From Thermoflexales bacterium (GTDB lineage: Bacteria; Chloroflexota; Anaerolineae; Fen-1058), in contig JAUQXD010000629.1 of the NCBI GenBank assembly GCA_030834835.1, positions 1-5,485 on the forward strand: 5,485 bases of DNA, in the 5' to 3' direction. The stretch's first letter is position 1; the number at the start of each line of letters is the position of its first letter. The position numbers and the translations under genes were made by a program. Positions 5,363 to 5,485 of this stretch are shown here, piece by piece. The notes under the pieces are model-generated. The model was given only the letters and a program-made list of their open reading frames with translations. It made no database searches and was not told where the DNA came from.

Positions 5363-5485
5363 GTGACGAACATGTCCAATGCTAATGCGCTTGTGATTGG
5401 CATAGCCAATTACGAGCATATTAATAGCTTGCCCTCTACCATTCTTAAAGACGTGCAGGATATTCATGATTTGTTAGTCGATCCC
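5363..5485 (+). CDS. Caspase-fold (peptidase C14-like) protein, N-terminal 41 codons, 3' end outside window
   Basis: The 41 visible residues carry ALVIGIANYEHINSLPSTIL followed by KDVQDIHDLLVDP. This is the first strand and helix of the caspase/metacaspase fold, with the typical pattern (x-A-L-[VL]-I-G-I-x-x-Y ... LP-x-x-x-x-D-x-x-D-[IV]-x-x-L-L). The catalytic His and Cys lie further on and cannot be checked. Bacterial members are cytosolic Cys proteases, often fused to signalling or effector domains, and some take part in programmed cell death or phage defence. The start is GTG behind AGGAG; ATG 5372 is the alternative and would drop three residues. The codon frame is open to the window edge. 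Upstream lies only the dead transposase scrap, so the promoter must be in or beyond it. Confidence 0.75.
   Translation, partial: MTNMSNANALVIGIANYEHINSLPSTILKDVQDIHDLLVDP

Overview
The window is bacterial. It carries Shine-Dalgarno-led genes, standard-code stops including TGA, bacterial-type tRNA-modification enzymes and insertion-sequence remains. No rRNA, tRNA or CRISPR array is visible, so the host cannot be named. The right half (a caspase-fold protein and IS5- and IS701/IS4-like transposase remains) would suit a large-genome environmental bacterium such as a Chloroflexota or cyanobacterium-like lineage. The tgt gene has an internal insertion that I associate with Patescibacteria (CPR)-type TGTs. 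The host is therefore a low-confidence inference, and horizontal transfer is possible.

Layout, left to right. (1) 2-490 (+): C-terminal part of a SAM hydroxide adenosyltransferase (DUF62 / SAM hydrolase family), cut by the left edge. (2) 491-991: a gap of about 500 bases with no supportable gene. (3) 992-2278 (+): complete tgt, queuine/preQ1 tRNA-guanine transglycosylase, with all catalytic and zinc residues and an extra segment of about 30 residues. (4) 2279-2730: a second gap of about 450 bases holding only short palindromes. (5) 2731-3351 (+): TsaC/YrdC/Sua5-type L-threonylcarbamoyladenylate synthase, with a GTG start behind a strong ribosome binding site. (6) 3409-4371: a complete IS5-like insertion sequence of about 963 bp with perfect 16-bp terminal inverted repeats flanked by TA. 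Its transposase, on the minus strand, is broken by two frame changes and appears to have lost the second catalytic Asp. (7) 4461-5024 (+): small P-loop kinase-like ATPase. (8) 5102-5342 (-): C-terminal scrap of a second, unrelated transposase (IS701/IS4-like), itself frameshifted. (9) 5363-5485 (+): first 41 codons of a caspase-fold (peptidase C14-like) protein, cut by the right edge.

Functional picture: tgt acts on tRNA position 34 and tsaC on position 37 (the t6A pathway), so two anticodon-loop modification genes lie near each other. The gap between them argues against a simple operon. From tsaC rightwards the window looks like an accessory region, with two dead transposons, an orphan P-loop protein and a caspase-like gene whose ribosome binding site lies almost against a transposase remnant. 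I see no convincing evidence of a wholly new system inside the window. The best leads are the caspase gene, which continues off the right edge, and the unusual tgt.
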